From Ramlibacter montanisoli (GTDB lineage: Bacteria > Pseudomonadota > Gammaproteobacteria > Burkholderiales > Burkholderiaceae_C), in the NCBI RefSeq assembly GCF_013087525.1, contig NZ_JABFCS010000001.1, positions 3,658,001 to 3,722,000 on the forward strand: 64,000 bases of DNA, given 5' to 3'. The position numbers and the translations under genes were made by a program. Within the stretch, counting starts at the first letter, position 1. Each line of letters opens with the position of its first letter. Below, piece by piece: positions 36,184 through 44,899 of this stretch. A model generated the notes under the pieces. That model saw nothing but the letters and a program-made list of their open reading frames with translations, did no database searches and was not told where the DNA came from.

Positions 36184-36387
36184 TCAATCCCGCCAGGGCT
36201 TCAGGTGGTAGCTCGCCGCCGGGGCGGCGGCCACCGTGGCGGCCTTGCGCTGCTGCCACTTGAGCTGCCGCTGCTGCCAGCGGCGGCGTGCGAGGGCGCT
36301 CGACCAGGCGTCGAGCAGGTTCAGCAGCGGCGCCGGCAGGTGGCGCACGACCTGGCTGACCAGGGAGGGATGGACGACGGCGCCCAT
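36184..36387 (-). CDS. Small basic protein, 67 residues
   Basis: Not recognised. ATG 36387; the product is rich in Arg, Gln and Trp (ALARRRWQQRQLKWQQRK), preceded by a hydrophobic helix VRHLPAPLLNLLDAW. It lies 13 bases after the 96-residue gene and reads in the same direction, so the two likely form one transcript. It may be a small nucleic-acid- or membrane-associated protein, but that is only composition. Confidence 0.55.
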   Translation of the reverse strand: MGAVVHPSLVSQVVRHLPAPLLNLLDAWSSALARRRWQQRQLKWQQRKAATVAAAPAASYHLKPWRD

Positions 36388-36400
36388 GGTCCTGTTGCCC

Positions 36401-36691
36401 TTAGAAGTAGCCGCGCACGTCGCGCATGGCGTCCTGGCTCATGGCGCGGCTGAGGTCGGCCATGATGCGGGCGTCGGTCAGTGCCAGGTTCCAGAGCTTT
36501 TCGTCTTCGGCACGCTGCTTGCGGGCAGCCGCCCAGGTGCTCAGCACCCGGTTGAGCGGGCCGCCGATCAGGGCCAGCGTGTGGACCAGGCCACGGCCGA
36601 GGTGGAAACTGCGGAAGGCCTCCAGGCCACGGCTGATGCGGGTAACGCCGCCGTGCTGGGTCGGATAGTCGATGTGAACGAAGCGTGCCAT
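36401..36691 (-). CDS. Conserved-looking small protein, 96 residues
   Basis: Not recognised. MARFVHIDYPTQHGGVTRISR is followed by two helices (ALIGGPLNRVLSTWAAARKQ, ALTDARIMADLSRAMSQDAM), ending VRGYF. The start has GGGGAAG upstream. Codon bias is like its neighbours. First gene of a pair with the 67-residue protein, divergent from a LysR gene 118 bases away, which could control it. The intergenic stretch is AT-richer than its surroundings. Confidence 0.65.
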   Translation of the reverse strand: MARFVHIDYPTQHGGVTRISRGLEAFRSFHLGRGLVHTLALIGGPLNRVLSTWAAARKQRAEDEKLWNLALTDARIMADLSRAMSQDAMRDVRGYF

Positions 36692-36809
36692 TTTGTTCTT
36701 CCCCTTGAAAACGCTTGTGGCGGAGTTGCCGGGTGCGTGAGGTGAATACTAGGGTTGACCCTGATATTTGGCTACTTTTGAGTAGTGATGCATATCATTC
36801 ACAGAACGT

Positions 36810-37775
36810 ATGAAACCAGCCAATTTCCGCACCCTCGACCTCAACCTGCTGCGGGTGTTCGACCAGGTCATGGCCGAGCGCAACCTGACGCGGGCCGCCC
36901 GCAACCTGTCGATGACCCAGCCGGCGGTGAGCAACGCCCTGAACCGCCTGCGCGACGCGCTGGGCGACCGCCTGGTCGCGCGCAGCGGCTACGGGGTGGA
37001 GCCGACGCCCAAGGCGCTGGCCCTGTGGCCTGCCGTCAGCGAGGCGCTGCGCCAGCTGGAAAGCTCGCTCGCGCCGGGGCATTTCGTCGCCTCCGAGGCC
37101 ACCAATGCCTTCACCCTGGCGATGGCCGATGCGACCGCCGCCGAGGTGGTGCCCGGGCTGGTGGAGATCCTCGAGCAGGAGGCCCCCGGCATTTCGATCC
37201 GCATGCTGCCGCTGACCACCCGCGACCCGCGTCCCCTGCTGGCCGAAGGCACGGCGGACCTGGCGATCGGCTTCTTCCCCGCCGTGCTCGCCGACCTGAC
37301 CGCGCAGTCGCAAGGCGGCGGCATGGCGCCCTTCGAGCACGAGCGCCTGTACGACGGCCACTACGTCTGCGTGATGCGCAAGGGCCACCGCCTGTCCAAG
37401 GGCGCGCTCACGCTGGACCGCTTCTGCGAAGCCCGCCACATGCTGGTGAGCTTTTCGGGCCGGCCCTACGGCTTCATCGACGAGGCGCTGGCCTCGCTCG
37501 GGCGGCAGCGGCGCGTGGTGCTGACCGTCAACCAGTTCTTCACGGCGGGACTGGTGGTGGAGAATTCGGACCTGCTCACCGTGCTGCCGCGGCACTTCAT
37601 CCGCTCCACCGGGCGCTCCGACCAGCTGGTGCAGCGCGAGCTGCCCTTCGAGGTGCCGCCGGTGCACGTGGACACGCTGTGGCACCGGCACCAGACCCAG
37701 CGGCCGGAGCACGTGTGGCTGCGTGTCGCCGTGACCACGGCCGCGCGCAAGGCCTTCGGGATCGGCGAGCGCTGA
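36810..37775 (+). CDS. LysR family transcriptional regulator
   Basis: 321 residues. The N-terminal helix-turn-helix is typical (LDLNLLRVFDQVMAERNLTRA, SMTQPAVSNALNRLRDALGD). The effector domain has ADLAIGFFP and YDGHYVCVMRKGH, as in the NodD/PnpR-like subgroup. Divergent from the small-protein pair and followed 77 bases downstream by a Bug receptor gene on the same strand. LysR-plus-receptor pairs of this kind are frequent in Burkholderiales. The effector is unknown. Confidence 0.92.
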   Translation: MKPANFRTLDLNLLRVFDQVMAERNLTRAARNLSMTQPAVSNALNRLRDALGDRLVARSGYGVEPTPKALALWPAVSEALRQLESSLAPGHFVASEATNAFTLAMADATAAEVVPGLVEILEQEAPGISIRMLPLTTRDPRPLLAEGTADLAIGFFPAVLADLTAQSQGGGMAPFEHERLYDGHYVCVMRKGHRLSKGALTLDRFCEARHMLVSFSGRPYGFIDEALASLGRQRRVVLTVNQFFTAGLVVENSDLLTVLPRHFIRSTGRSDQLVQRELPFEVPPVHVDTLWHRHQTQRPEHVWLRVAVTTAARKAFGIGER

Positions 37776-37852
37776 AGGCATTCATGTAAGCGGCGCGTGG
37801 CATGTTCCTTGCGCGCCGGTGCTCGCCGGCGACTTGCCGAGAAGGAGAACCC

Positions 37853-38833
37853 ATGACGCGCATTCCCCACCCCACCCGCCGCCGCTTCCTGCAGGCGGTC
37901 TCCGCCGGTGCCGCCAGCACCGCCCTGCCCGCGCTGGCCGCCTGGCCCGAGAAGCCGATCCGCATCGTCGTCACCTTCCCGGCCGGCGGCGCGAGCGACA
38001 TCGTGGCGCGCGTGTTCGCCGAGCAGCTGGCGACCAAGCTGGGACAGGGCGTGGTGGTGGACAACCGGCCGGGCGCGGGCGGCAGCGTGGGCGGCCTCGC
38101 GGTCATGCAGGCACCGGCGGACGGCTACACGCTGATGCTGTCGAACTCCACGCCGATCTCGATCGGCCCGTTCGCGCTGGAGAAGCAGCCATACAACCCG
38201 GTGGACGACTTCACGCACATCGCCATGATCGGCACCGCGCCCTGCGTCGTGATGGCCAACCCCAAGGCGGGCCTGAAGACGATCGCCGACCTGGAAGCGC
38301 TGGCCAAGCGCACGGGACGGCTCGACTTCGGCTCCGGCGGCCCCGCCTCCATCGGCCACATCTACGGCGAGCTGATGAAGAAGGAGCTGGCCCTGAACAT
38401 GGTGCACGTTCCCTACCGCGGCGGCGCGCCCATGACCACGGACCTGATCTCCGGCGTGGTGCCGGTGGGCATCGACGTGATCACCGCCTTCGTGCCCTAC
38501 TTCAAGAGCGGGCAGATCGTGCCGCTGGCCGTGACTTCCGCCACGCGGTCGCCGCTGGCGCCGGACGTGCCGAGCGTGGTGGAGACCGGCCACCGCAAGC
38601 TGGTGCTGGACAACTTCTTCGGGCTGTCGGGCCCGGCGAAGATGCCGGCCGACGTGGTGGCGCGCCTGCACGCCGCGGTCAACGAGATCCTGGGCAGCGC
38701 CGACGTGAAGAAGCGGATGGTGGACCTGGGCATCACCGCCGCGCCGACGACGCAGCCCGCGTTCGCCGCCTTCGTGCGCGACCAGGTGGGCCAGCTCGCT
38801 CCCGCGGTCAAGGGCGCCGGCGTCAAGCTCTAG
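37853..38833 (+). CDS. Bug-type tripartite tricarboxylate transporter receptor (periplasmic)
   Basis: 326-residue periplasmic binding protein of the Bug/TctC family. A twin-arginine-like signal RRRFLQAVSAGAAS precedes a cleavage near LPALAAWP. The mature start WPEKPIRIVVTFPAGGASDIVAR and VVVDNRPGAGGSVG are family signatures. GAAGGAG precedes the ATG at 37853. No TctA/TctB membrane genes are linked, as is usual for the expanded Bug set in this group. The ligand is probably a small carboxylate. Confidence 0.92.
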   Translation: MTRIPHPTRRRFLQAVSAGAASTALPALAAWPEKPIRIVVTFPAGGASDIVARVFAEQLATKLGQGVVVDNRPGAGGSVGGLAVMQAPADGYTLMLSNSTPISIGPFALEKQPYNPVDDFTHIAMIGTAPCVVMANPKAGLKTIADLEALAKRTGRLDFGSGGPASIGHIYGELMKKELALNMVHVPYRGGAPMTTDLISGVVPVGIDVITAFVPYFKSGQIVPLAVTSATRSPLAPDVPSVVETGHRKLVLDNFFGLSGPAKMPADVVARLHAAVNEILGSADVKKRMVDLGITAAPTTQPAFAAFVRDQVGQLAPAVKGAGVKL

Positions 38834-38862
38834 TCACCCGCGGCTTCGCCGGCAACCTTAGG

Positions 38863-39704
38863 ATGGCGCCGGTGAAGATCCAGCTGATGTCCGACCTGCA
38901 CCTGGAGTCGCAACCCGGCTTTCGTGCAGTCCCCGCTCCCGGCGCCGACCTCCTGGTCCTGGCCGGCGACATCGGCTCTACCAGCGCACCTCGAAGCTGC
39001 CGGCCACCAGGCCGCGCGACTTCGGGCTGGCGCAGTTCGCGTCCGCGGCCAGCGGCGGTGCCTGGCCGCGGGTGCTCTACGTGCCGGGCAACCACGAATA
39101 CGACAACGGCGACTTCGACGAACTCGACGCCGAACTGCGCGCCGCGGTGGAGCGCTTCGGCATCACCTGGCTCGATCGCGAAGTGCTGGTGCACCAGGGC
39201 GTGCGCTTCGTCGGCACCACGCTCTGGTCGGACTTCGACGCGCTGGCCGTGCAGGAAAAGGACGCCGCGCGCCGCGAGGCGCTGCGCCACAAGTCCTTCC
39301 GCGCCGCCAATTACTTCCTGCGCAAGACCGACGCGACGCGCAAGGGCGCGCCCTTCCTGGCACCGGAGATCCGCGAGGAGTCGCTGGCCTGCCAGTCCTG
39401 GCTGGTGCGCGCGCTCGACGAAGCCTTCGACGGGCCCACGGTGGTGATCACGCATTTCGCGCCCAGCCTGCGCAGCGCCGATCCGCGCTACGGGCTGGTC
39501 CCGGGCACGGCCGGCTTCTGCAATGCGCTGGACCACCTGCTGCCCAGGGCGGACGTGTGGATGCACGGACACCTGCACTACGCGAGCGACTACGTCGTCG
39601 AAGGCGATCACGGAAAGCGCTGCCGCGTGGTGAGCAATCCGCTGGGGTATGCGGCGAAGGGGGAGCAGGAGGCGTTCCGGCCGCAGTTGCTGATCGACGT
39701 GTGA
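38863..39704 (+). CDS. Metallophosphoesterase (one frameshift)
   Basis: Calcineurin-like phosphoesterase of about 280 residues. Metal-ligand motifs: SDLHLES near residue 9, AGDIG near 36, GNHEYDNGDF near 75, THFAPS and HGHLHYASDY near the C-terminus. The frame is lost after AGDIGS (38978) and resumes as YQRTSKLPATRP. One missing pyrimidine in GGCTCTACC explains it. ATG 38863 follows the receptor stop by 29 bases. Substrate is unknown; the family includes nucleotide and general phosphodiesterases. Confidence 0.87.
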
Positions 39705-39898
39705 CGCACGCGCGCATGCATTGCGCGCACCGATAGGCCTGCGCCCTAACGCCGCACTCGCTCACGCCTACGCGGACAGCGATGCGTCAGCATTCGGGCA
39801 CATTTGCGTCAGGGACTTTACAAAAGCGATGCTTGCCGTTCTCCCTGTGGGCGCACACTTCTCTGCATGCGCGCGCCATGTGCGCAAAGGGAGTTCCC

Positions 39899-40036
39899 AT
39901 GAAGCCGCTCTGGACCCAGACCCTCGCCTGGATTGCCGCCGTCCTGGCCGCGGTCCTGCTGGCGCTGGCGAATCCGGACGGCCTCGGGCTGCACCTCGAT
40001 GGCGGCTTCTCGCAAGGCGCGTCGACGCCCCGCTGA
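39899..40036 (+). CDS. Small membrane protein, 45 residues
   Basis: ATG 39899 preceded by AAAGGGAG. The product has one hydrophobic helix (TLAWIAAVLAAVLLALA) followed by a short polar tail (LDGGFSQGASTPR). Its stop is five bases from the stop of the convergent argP-like gene. The RBS and TM helix support it; no function is known. The 190 bases upstream hold no other gene. Confidence 0.5.
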   Translation: MKPLWTQTLAWIAAVLAAVLLALANPDGLGLHLDGGFSQGASTPR

Positions 40037-40041
40037 GGGAT

Positions 40042-40956
40042 TCAGGCGGGGCTGAGCGCCTGGCGCGCCGCCTCGGTGAGCGCGGTCGTGAGCTGGTCCA
40101 GCACCGCGGACTCCAGGTTCCAGCAGTGCCAATACAGCTGCACCGGCACGCTCGCCTTGGGCGCGACATTCACCAATTCGCCCTGCGCGACCAGCCCGCG
40201 CGTGAGCAGCTCCGGCACCACGCTCACGCCCCAGCCCGCAAGCACCGCGCGCACCTGCCCCTCCGAACTGGGCACGAACAGCTGGTGCAATGACACGCGC
40301 TTCAGGCCGAAGGCCTTGCCGACGAATTCCGCCTGCATGTCGTCCTTGCGGTTGAAGGCCACGAAGGGCGCTTCGCGGAAGTTGTGCGCGGTCAGCGCGC
40401 CGCCCAGGCGCTCGCGCGCGTAGTCCGCCTGCGCCACCGCCACGTACTGCATCGCCCCCAGCGGCAGCACCTTGCAGCCGCGCAGCGCCTGCTTGACGGT
40501 GGTCACGCAACCGAGCACCTGCCCTTCGCGCAGCCACTCGTGCGTGAAGTCCTGGTCGTCGGTGATGATCTCCAGCGGCAGCCCCTGGCGCGCCAGGTCG
40601 TTGAGTGCCGGCAGGGCCCAGGTCGCGATGCTGTCGGCGTTGATGGCCAGCGCGATGCGCTCCTCTTCGCGGCCCCCGCCGGTCGAGCTTGGGGCGAGCT
40701 CGCTCAGGTCGCGCTCCAGGTCCGCGCGCAACAGCCTCATCTGCTTGGTGTGCTTCAGCAGCAGGTGGCCGGCCGAAGTGGGCTTGAGCGGCCGGCTGCG
40801 CACGATGAGCACGGTGCCCACTTGCGCCTCCAGCGCCCGCAACCTCTGCGATACGGCGGATTGCGTGATGTTGAGGCGCTGCGCGGCACGGTCGAAGCCG
40901 CCCTCCTCCACGATGGCGGCCAGTGCTTCCAGGGCGGCGGGGTCGAAGGTCGTCAT
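40042..40956 (-). CDS. argP: LysR family regulator, ArgP type
   Basis: 304 residues. The HTH region (AALEALAAIVEEGGFDRAAQ, NITQSAVSQRLRALE) and the effector domain (VTTVKQALRGCKVLPLGAMQY, VLAGWGVSVVPELL) match the ArgP/IciA subgroup. ArgP senses lysine/arginine and drives exporter genes in E. coli. Here it is divergent from a dadA gene across 76 bases, so control of that amino-acid dehydrogenase is likely. The intergenic region is AT-rich (GAGTTTAATTTGGC). Confidence 0.85.
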   Translation of the reverse strand: MTTFDPAALEALAAIVEEGGFDRAAQRLNITQSAVSQRLRALEAQVGTVLIVRSRPLKPTSAGHLLLKHTKQMRLLRADLERDLSELAPSSTGGGREEERIALAINADSIATWALPALNDLARQGLPLEIITDDQDFTHEWLREGQVLGCVTTVKQALRGCKVLPLGAMQYVAVAQADYARERLGGALTAHNFREAPFVAFNRKDDMQAEFVGKAFGLKRVSLHQLFVPSSEGQVRAVLAGWGVSVVPELLTRGLVAQGELVNVAPKASVPVQLYWHCWNLESAVLDQLTTALTEAARQALSPA

Positions 40957-41032
40957 ATAAGCAATTCTGATCCGGGCGCTGAGAGTTTAATTTGGCTTTT
41001 GATTTCCGGCGGCCGGCGGCAAACTTGGACCC

Positions 41033-42367
41033 ATGAAAACACTCGTCCTCGGCGCCGGCATCATCGGCATCAGCACCGCCTGGCACCTGGCCGAACGCGG
41101 CCATGAAGTCATCGTTGTCGATCGCCAGCCCGACGCCGCACTGGAGACGAGCTTCGCGAATGCCGCGCAGATCTCGGTGAGCTACTGCGAGCCCTGGGCC
41201 AACCGCCACGCGCCCGCCAAGCTGCTCAAGTGGATGTTCCGCAACGACGCACCCCTGCTGTTCCGCCCGCAGCTGGACTGGCAGCAATGGCGCTGGGGCC
41301 TGCAGTTCCTCGCCCAGTGCAACGATGCGGCCTTCGAGCGCAACGTGCAGCAGCTGGTGGCGCTGGGCGCGTACAGCCACGCGGCACTGAAGGACGTGGT
41401 CGCGGCCACCGGCATCGACTACCACCGGCTCGAACGCGGCATCGCCCACTTCTATACCGACCAGAAGGCCTTCGATGACGCGGCCGTGGCCGCCGGCCTG
41501 ATGCAGAAGTACGGCGTGGACCGCAAGGTCGTGAGCCGCGACGAGCTGTTCGCCATCGAGCCGGCCTTCCGCAACTTCGACCGCATCGTCGGCGGCACCT
41601 ACACCGCCAGCGACGAGAGTGGCGACGCCCGCGTGTTCACGCAGAAGCTGGCCCAGCTGTGCGCTGCGCGCGGCGTGCAGTTCCTGTTCAACCAGGACAT
41701 CGAGCGCCTGGAAACCACCGGCGGCGAGATCGACGCGGTGCGCATCCGCGACCGCGCCACCGGCGCCGTGCAGCGCCTGCGCGCCGACGACGTGGTGGTG
41801 GCCTGCGGCTCCTACACCGCGCCGCTGCTGCGCCAGGTGGGCGTGGATCTGCCGATCTACCCGGGCAAGGGCTACAGCGCGACCTTCAAGCTGAAGAAGC
41901 CGGTGGACGCGCCCTTCGTGAGCAGCATCGACGACGAAGTGAAGGTGGCGATGAGCCGCCTGGGCGACGAACTGCGCGTGGCGGGAACCATCGAGGTCTC
42001 CGGCTACGACGCCACGCTGGACTCGCGGCTGGCGCAGGACCGTTGCCGCATGCTGGCGCAGCGCATCGAGAAGGTGCTGCCCGGCGTGTGCGACACGCGC
42101 CTGCCGGAAGAAGGCGGCGACCCGAAGTTCTGGACCGGCCTGCGTCCGGCAACGCCGACCAACATCCCCTACATCGGCCGCACCAAGGTGGGCGGCCTGT
42201 GGGTGAACGCGGGGCACGGCACGCTGGGCTGGACCCATGGTGCGGGTTCGGGCAAGGCGATGGCGGAGTTGATCGGCGGGCGGCAGCCGCGGATGAACTT
42301 CAGGTTCTATGGGTTCGAACAGCCGGAGCGTGGGTACCAGGGCGAAGGCGAGCTGTCGCTGCGCTGA
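41033..42367 (+). CDS. dadA: D-amino acid dehydrogenase (DadA type)
   Basis: 444-residue FAD-dependent oxidoreductase of the DadA family, membrane-associated, oxidising D-amino acids to 2-oxo acids. GAGIIGISTAWHLAERGHEV at the N-terminus binds FAD; SFANAAQISVSYCEPWANR is a DadA signature. The C-terminal GLRPATPTNIPYIGRT and NAGHGTLGWTHGAGSG complete the FAD site. Divergent from the argP-like regulator. Followed by repeat R3 and then a convergent gene. Confidence 0.93.
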   Translation: MKTLVLGAGIIGISTAWHLAERGHEVIVVDRQPDAALETSFANAAQISVSYCEPWANRHAPAKLLKWMFRNDAPLLFRPQLDWQQWRWGLQFLAQCNDAAFERNVQQLVALGAYSHAALKDVVAATGIDYHRLERGIAHFYTDQKAFDDAAVAAGLMQKYGVDRKVVSRDELFAIEPAFRNFDRIVGGTYTASDESGDARVFTQKLAQLCAARGVQFLFNQDIERLETTGGEIDAVRIRDRATGAVQRLRADDVVVACGSYTAPLLRQVGVDLPIYPGKGYSATFKLKKPVDAPFVSSIDDEVKVAMSRLGDELRVAGTIEVSGYDATLDSRLAQDRCRMLAQRIEKVLPGVCDTRLPEEGGDPKFWTGLRPATPTNIPYIGRTKVGGLWVNAGHGTLGWTHGAGSGKAMAELIGGRQPRMNFRFYGFEQPERGYQGEGELSLR

Positions 42368-42374
42368 TCGCCGG

Positions 42375-42475
42375 GTGTCGCGGTTCGGCGCTGCGCGCGC
42401 TCACCACGACCTACGAACTACGAAATCCCGCTCCCGGTAGGTCGTGGTGAGCGGCGAAGCCCGAACCGCGACACC
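42375..42475. repeat. Palindromic repeat R3
   Basis: Third full copy of the GTGTCGCGGTTCG/CACCACGACCTACG inverted-unit repeat. The right arm is GTAGGTCGTGGTGAGCG ... CCGAACCGCGACACC. It fills the gap between dadA and the convergent molybdenum hydroxylase gene. The central spacer has an unusually A-rich TACGAACTACGAAATC. Confidence 0.88.
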
Positions 42476-42492
42476 CGTCCACCGACAGCGCC

Positions 42493-44823
42493 TCACCCGT
42501 TCAACAACCCCCACACCTTCGCCGGCGTCAAGGGCATCTGCAATCCCCGCGCCGCATCCTGCTTTCCCGCGCGCGCCAGCGCATCCGCCACCGCATTCAC
42601 CACGCTGGGCGCGGCGCCGATGGTCCCGAGCTCGCCCACGCCCTTCACCCCCAGCGGGTTGTTCTTGCAGGGCACGGTCTGGTTCATCTCCATGACGAAC
42701 TCGCAGGCCACCACGTCGGCCCGCGGCGCCGCATAGTCCATCAGGCTGCCGGTCACCGGCTGGCCGCTCTCGCGGTCGTAGGCCATGTATTCCATCAGCG
42801 CCTGGCCGATGCCCTGCACCGCGCCGCCTTCCAGCTGGCCGCGCACGATCATCGGGTTCACCACGCGGCCGACGTCGTTCAGCCCCGCGTATTTCACGAC
42901 CTGCACCTCGCCGGTCTGCGGGTCGATCTCGACCTCGCTCACGTGGCAGCCGTTGGGCCAGCTCGGGCCGGCGACGGCGCTGGTGTGGTCGGTGAAGATG
43001 TGCTGGCCCGGCTGCTTCGCAGCCAGCTCGAACAAGCCGACGCCGACATCGGTGCCCTTCACGACGAAGCGGCCCGCGCTGTACTCCAGGTCCGCGGGAG
43101 AGGCTTCCAGCGACTTCGCCGCCAGGCCGCGCGCCGTGTCCAGGGTCTTCTCCGCGCCCAGGTGCAGCGCCGAGCCGCCCGTGAACAGCGAGCGCGATCC
43201 CGCGCTGCCGAAGCCGTCGCCGCGGTCGGTGTCGCCCAGCACCACGCGCACCTTCTCGATGGGAACGCCGAACACGTCCACCACCAGCTGCGCCAGCGTG
43301 GTGGCGATGCCCTGCCCCATCTGGTTGACGGCGGAGAACACCTCGATCACGCCGTCGGCCTTCACGTCGACGGTCACGCGTTCCTCGAACACGTTGCCAC
43401 TGGTCCACTCGAGGAAGGTCGACAGGCCCAGGCCGCGCAGCTTGCCCTTGGCCTTGCTCTGCGCGTGGCGCTTCTCGAAGCCGCTCCAGTCGCCCAGCGC
43501 CAGGCCTTCGTCCATGATCTTCTCGAACTCGCCGACGTCGTACACCTGCCCCATCGCGTTCTTGTAGGGCATCTGCTGCGGCCGCACGAAGTTGCGCCGG
43601 CGCAGTTCCACGCGGTCGATGCCGGTCTGGCGCGCCGCTTCGTCCATCAGGCGCTCCATGATGAAGATCGCCTCCGGCCGTCCGGCACCGCGGTAGGCCG
43701 CGGTCGATGCCGTGTTGGTCATCACGCAGCGGATGTGGAAGTCGATCGCGGGCACGTCGTACACGCTGGTCTGCACCCAGGGGCCGACCACCATCGGGAT
43801 CACCATGCCGGTCGCCGTCGCATAGGCGCCGACGTTGGCCAGCGTGCGCAGGCGCAGCGCGAGGATGCGGCCGCCGGCGTCGAGGGCGAGTTCGGCGTCG
43901 GCGCGCTGGTCGCGGCCGTGGAAGGAGGAGAGGAATTCCTCGCTGCGGTCGGCCACCCACTTCACCGGCTTCTTCAGGGTCCACGCGGCCCAGGCCGCGG
44001 CCGCGTCTTCCGGGTAGATGCCGGTCTTCATGCCGAAGCCGCCGCCGACGTCGCCCACGGTCACGCGCACCTTTTCCGCGCCGATGCCCAGGATGTCGTT
44101 GGCCAGCGAGTTGCGCACGCCCGAAGGCATCTGGCTGCTCATGCGCAGCGTGAGGCGTCCGTCCTCCGCCACCCAGGCCAGCACCGAGCGTGGCTCGATC
44201 GACACCGCGGCCACGCGCTGGTTGACGACGGTGAGCGACACGACATGCGCCGCGCGCGCGAAGGCCTGATCGCTCGCCTTGGCATCGCCGTAGCGCATCT
44301 CCGCCGCGATGTTGTCGGGTGCCGCATCGCACAGCACGGCCGCGCCGGGAGAGACCGCGGCCTGCAGCTCCACGACATGCGGCAGTTCCTCGTATTCCAC
44401 CGACACCGCCTCCGCCGCATCGCGCGCCTGCTGCAGGGTCTGCGCCACCACCAGCGCCACCGGTTCGCCGACATAGCGCACCCGCTCGTGCGCCAGCGCC
44501 CGGCGCGGCGCGGTGGCCACCGGCGAGCCATCGCCGCGCTTGAAGGCGGGGTTGGTCGGGATCGGCTTCACGCCGGCCTGTACCAGCTCGGCGCCGGTGA
44601 CGACCTTGGCGACGCCGGGCATCCCGGCGGCATTGCCCGTGTCGACGGAAACGATGCGCGCATGCGGATAGGGCGAGCGCACGAACACCGCACGCAGTTC
44701 GCCGGCAGGCGCGAGGTCGTCGGTGAACTGGCCCAGGCCCTTGAGCAGGCCCTCGTCCTCGATGCGCTTGACGGACCGGCCGCTGCCGAACTTGTTGGGG
44801 TTGTCCAGGGTTTCGGTGCTCAT
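42493..44823 (-). CDS. Xanthine dehydrogenase family molybdopterin-binding subunit (CoxL-like, form II)
   Basis: 776-residue large subunit of a molybdenum hydroxylase. It has the aldehyde oxidase a/b hammerhead near residues 20-130 (GLGQFTDD) and the Mo-binding domain. DVGGGFGMK near 240, TAAYRGAGRPEA near 330 (the form II signature, not the CO-dehydrogenase AYRCSFR), and GVGELG with the catalytic Glu near the C-terminus are present. The ATG at 44823 is chosen; upstream codons are antisense-like. The 2Fe-2S and FAD subunits it would need are not beside it. Family members hydroxylate aromatic N-heterocycles or aldehydes. It is the first gene of a set of catabolic genes. Confidence 0.9.
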   Translation of the reverse strand: MSTETLDNPNKFGSGRSVKRIEDEGLLKGLGQFTDDLAPAGELRAVFVRSPYPHARIVSVDTGNAAGMPGVAKVVTGAELVQAGVKPIPTNPAFKRGDGSPVATAPRRALAHERVRYVGEPVALVVAQTLQQARDAAEAVSVEYEELPHVVELQAAVSPGAAVLCDAAPDNIAAEMRYGDAKASDQAFARAAHVVSLTVVNQRVAAVSIEPRSVLAWVAEDGRLTLRMSSQMPSGVRNSLANDILGIGAEKVRVTVGDVGGGFGMKTGIYPEDAAAAWAAWTLKKPVKWVADRSEEFLSSFHGRDQRADAELALDAGGRILALRLRTLANVGAYATATGMVIPMVVGPWVQTSVYDVPAIDFHIRCVMTNTASTAAYRGAGRPEAIFIMERLMDEAARQTGIDRVELRRRNFVRPQQMPYKNAMGQVYDVGEFEKIMDEGLALGDWSGFEKRHAQSKAKGKLRGLGLSTFLEWTSGNVFEERVTVDVKADGVIEVFSAVNQMGQGIATTLAQLVVDVFGVPIEKVRVVLGDTDRGDGFGSAGSRSLFTGGSALHLGAEKTLDTARGLAAKSLEASPADLEYSAGRFVVKGTDVGVGLFELAAKQPGQHIFTDHTSAVAGPSWPNGCHVSEVEIDPQTGEVQVVKYAGLNDVGRVVNPMIVRGQLEGGAVQGIGQALMEYMAYDRESGQPVTGSLMDYAAPRADVVACEFVMEMNQTVPCKNNPLGVKGVGELGTIGAAPSVVNAVADALARAGKQDAARGLQMPLTPAKVWGLLNG

Positions 44824-44899
44824 GGTGGCACCAAGTCTCGCCGATTTCCGGCGCGCGTGCAGCGGGCCGGCGCCGCCAGCGCCGCGCAACCGTGCCTGT

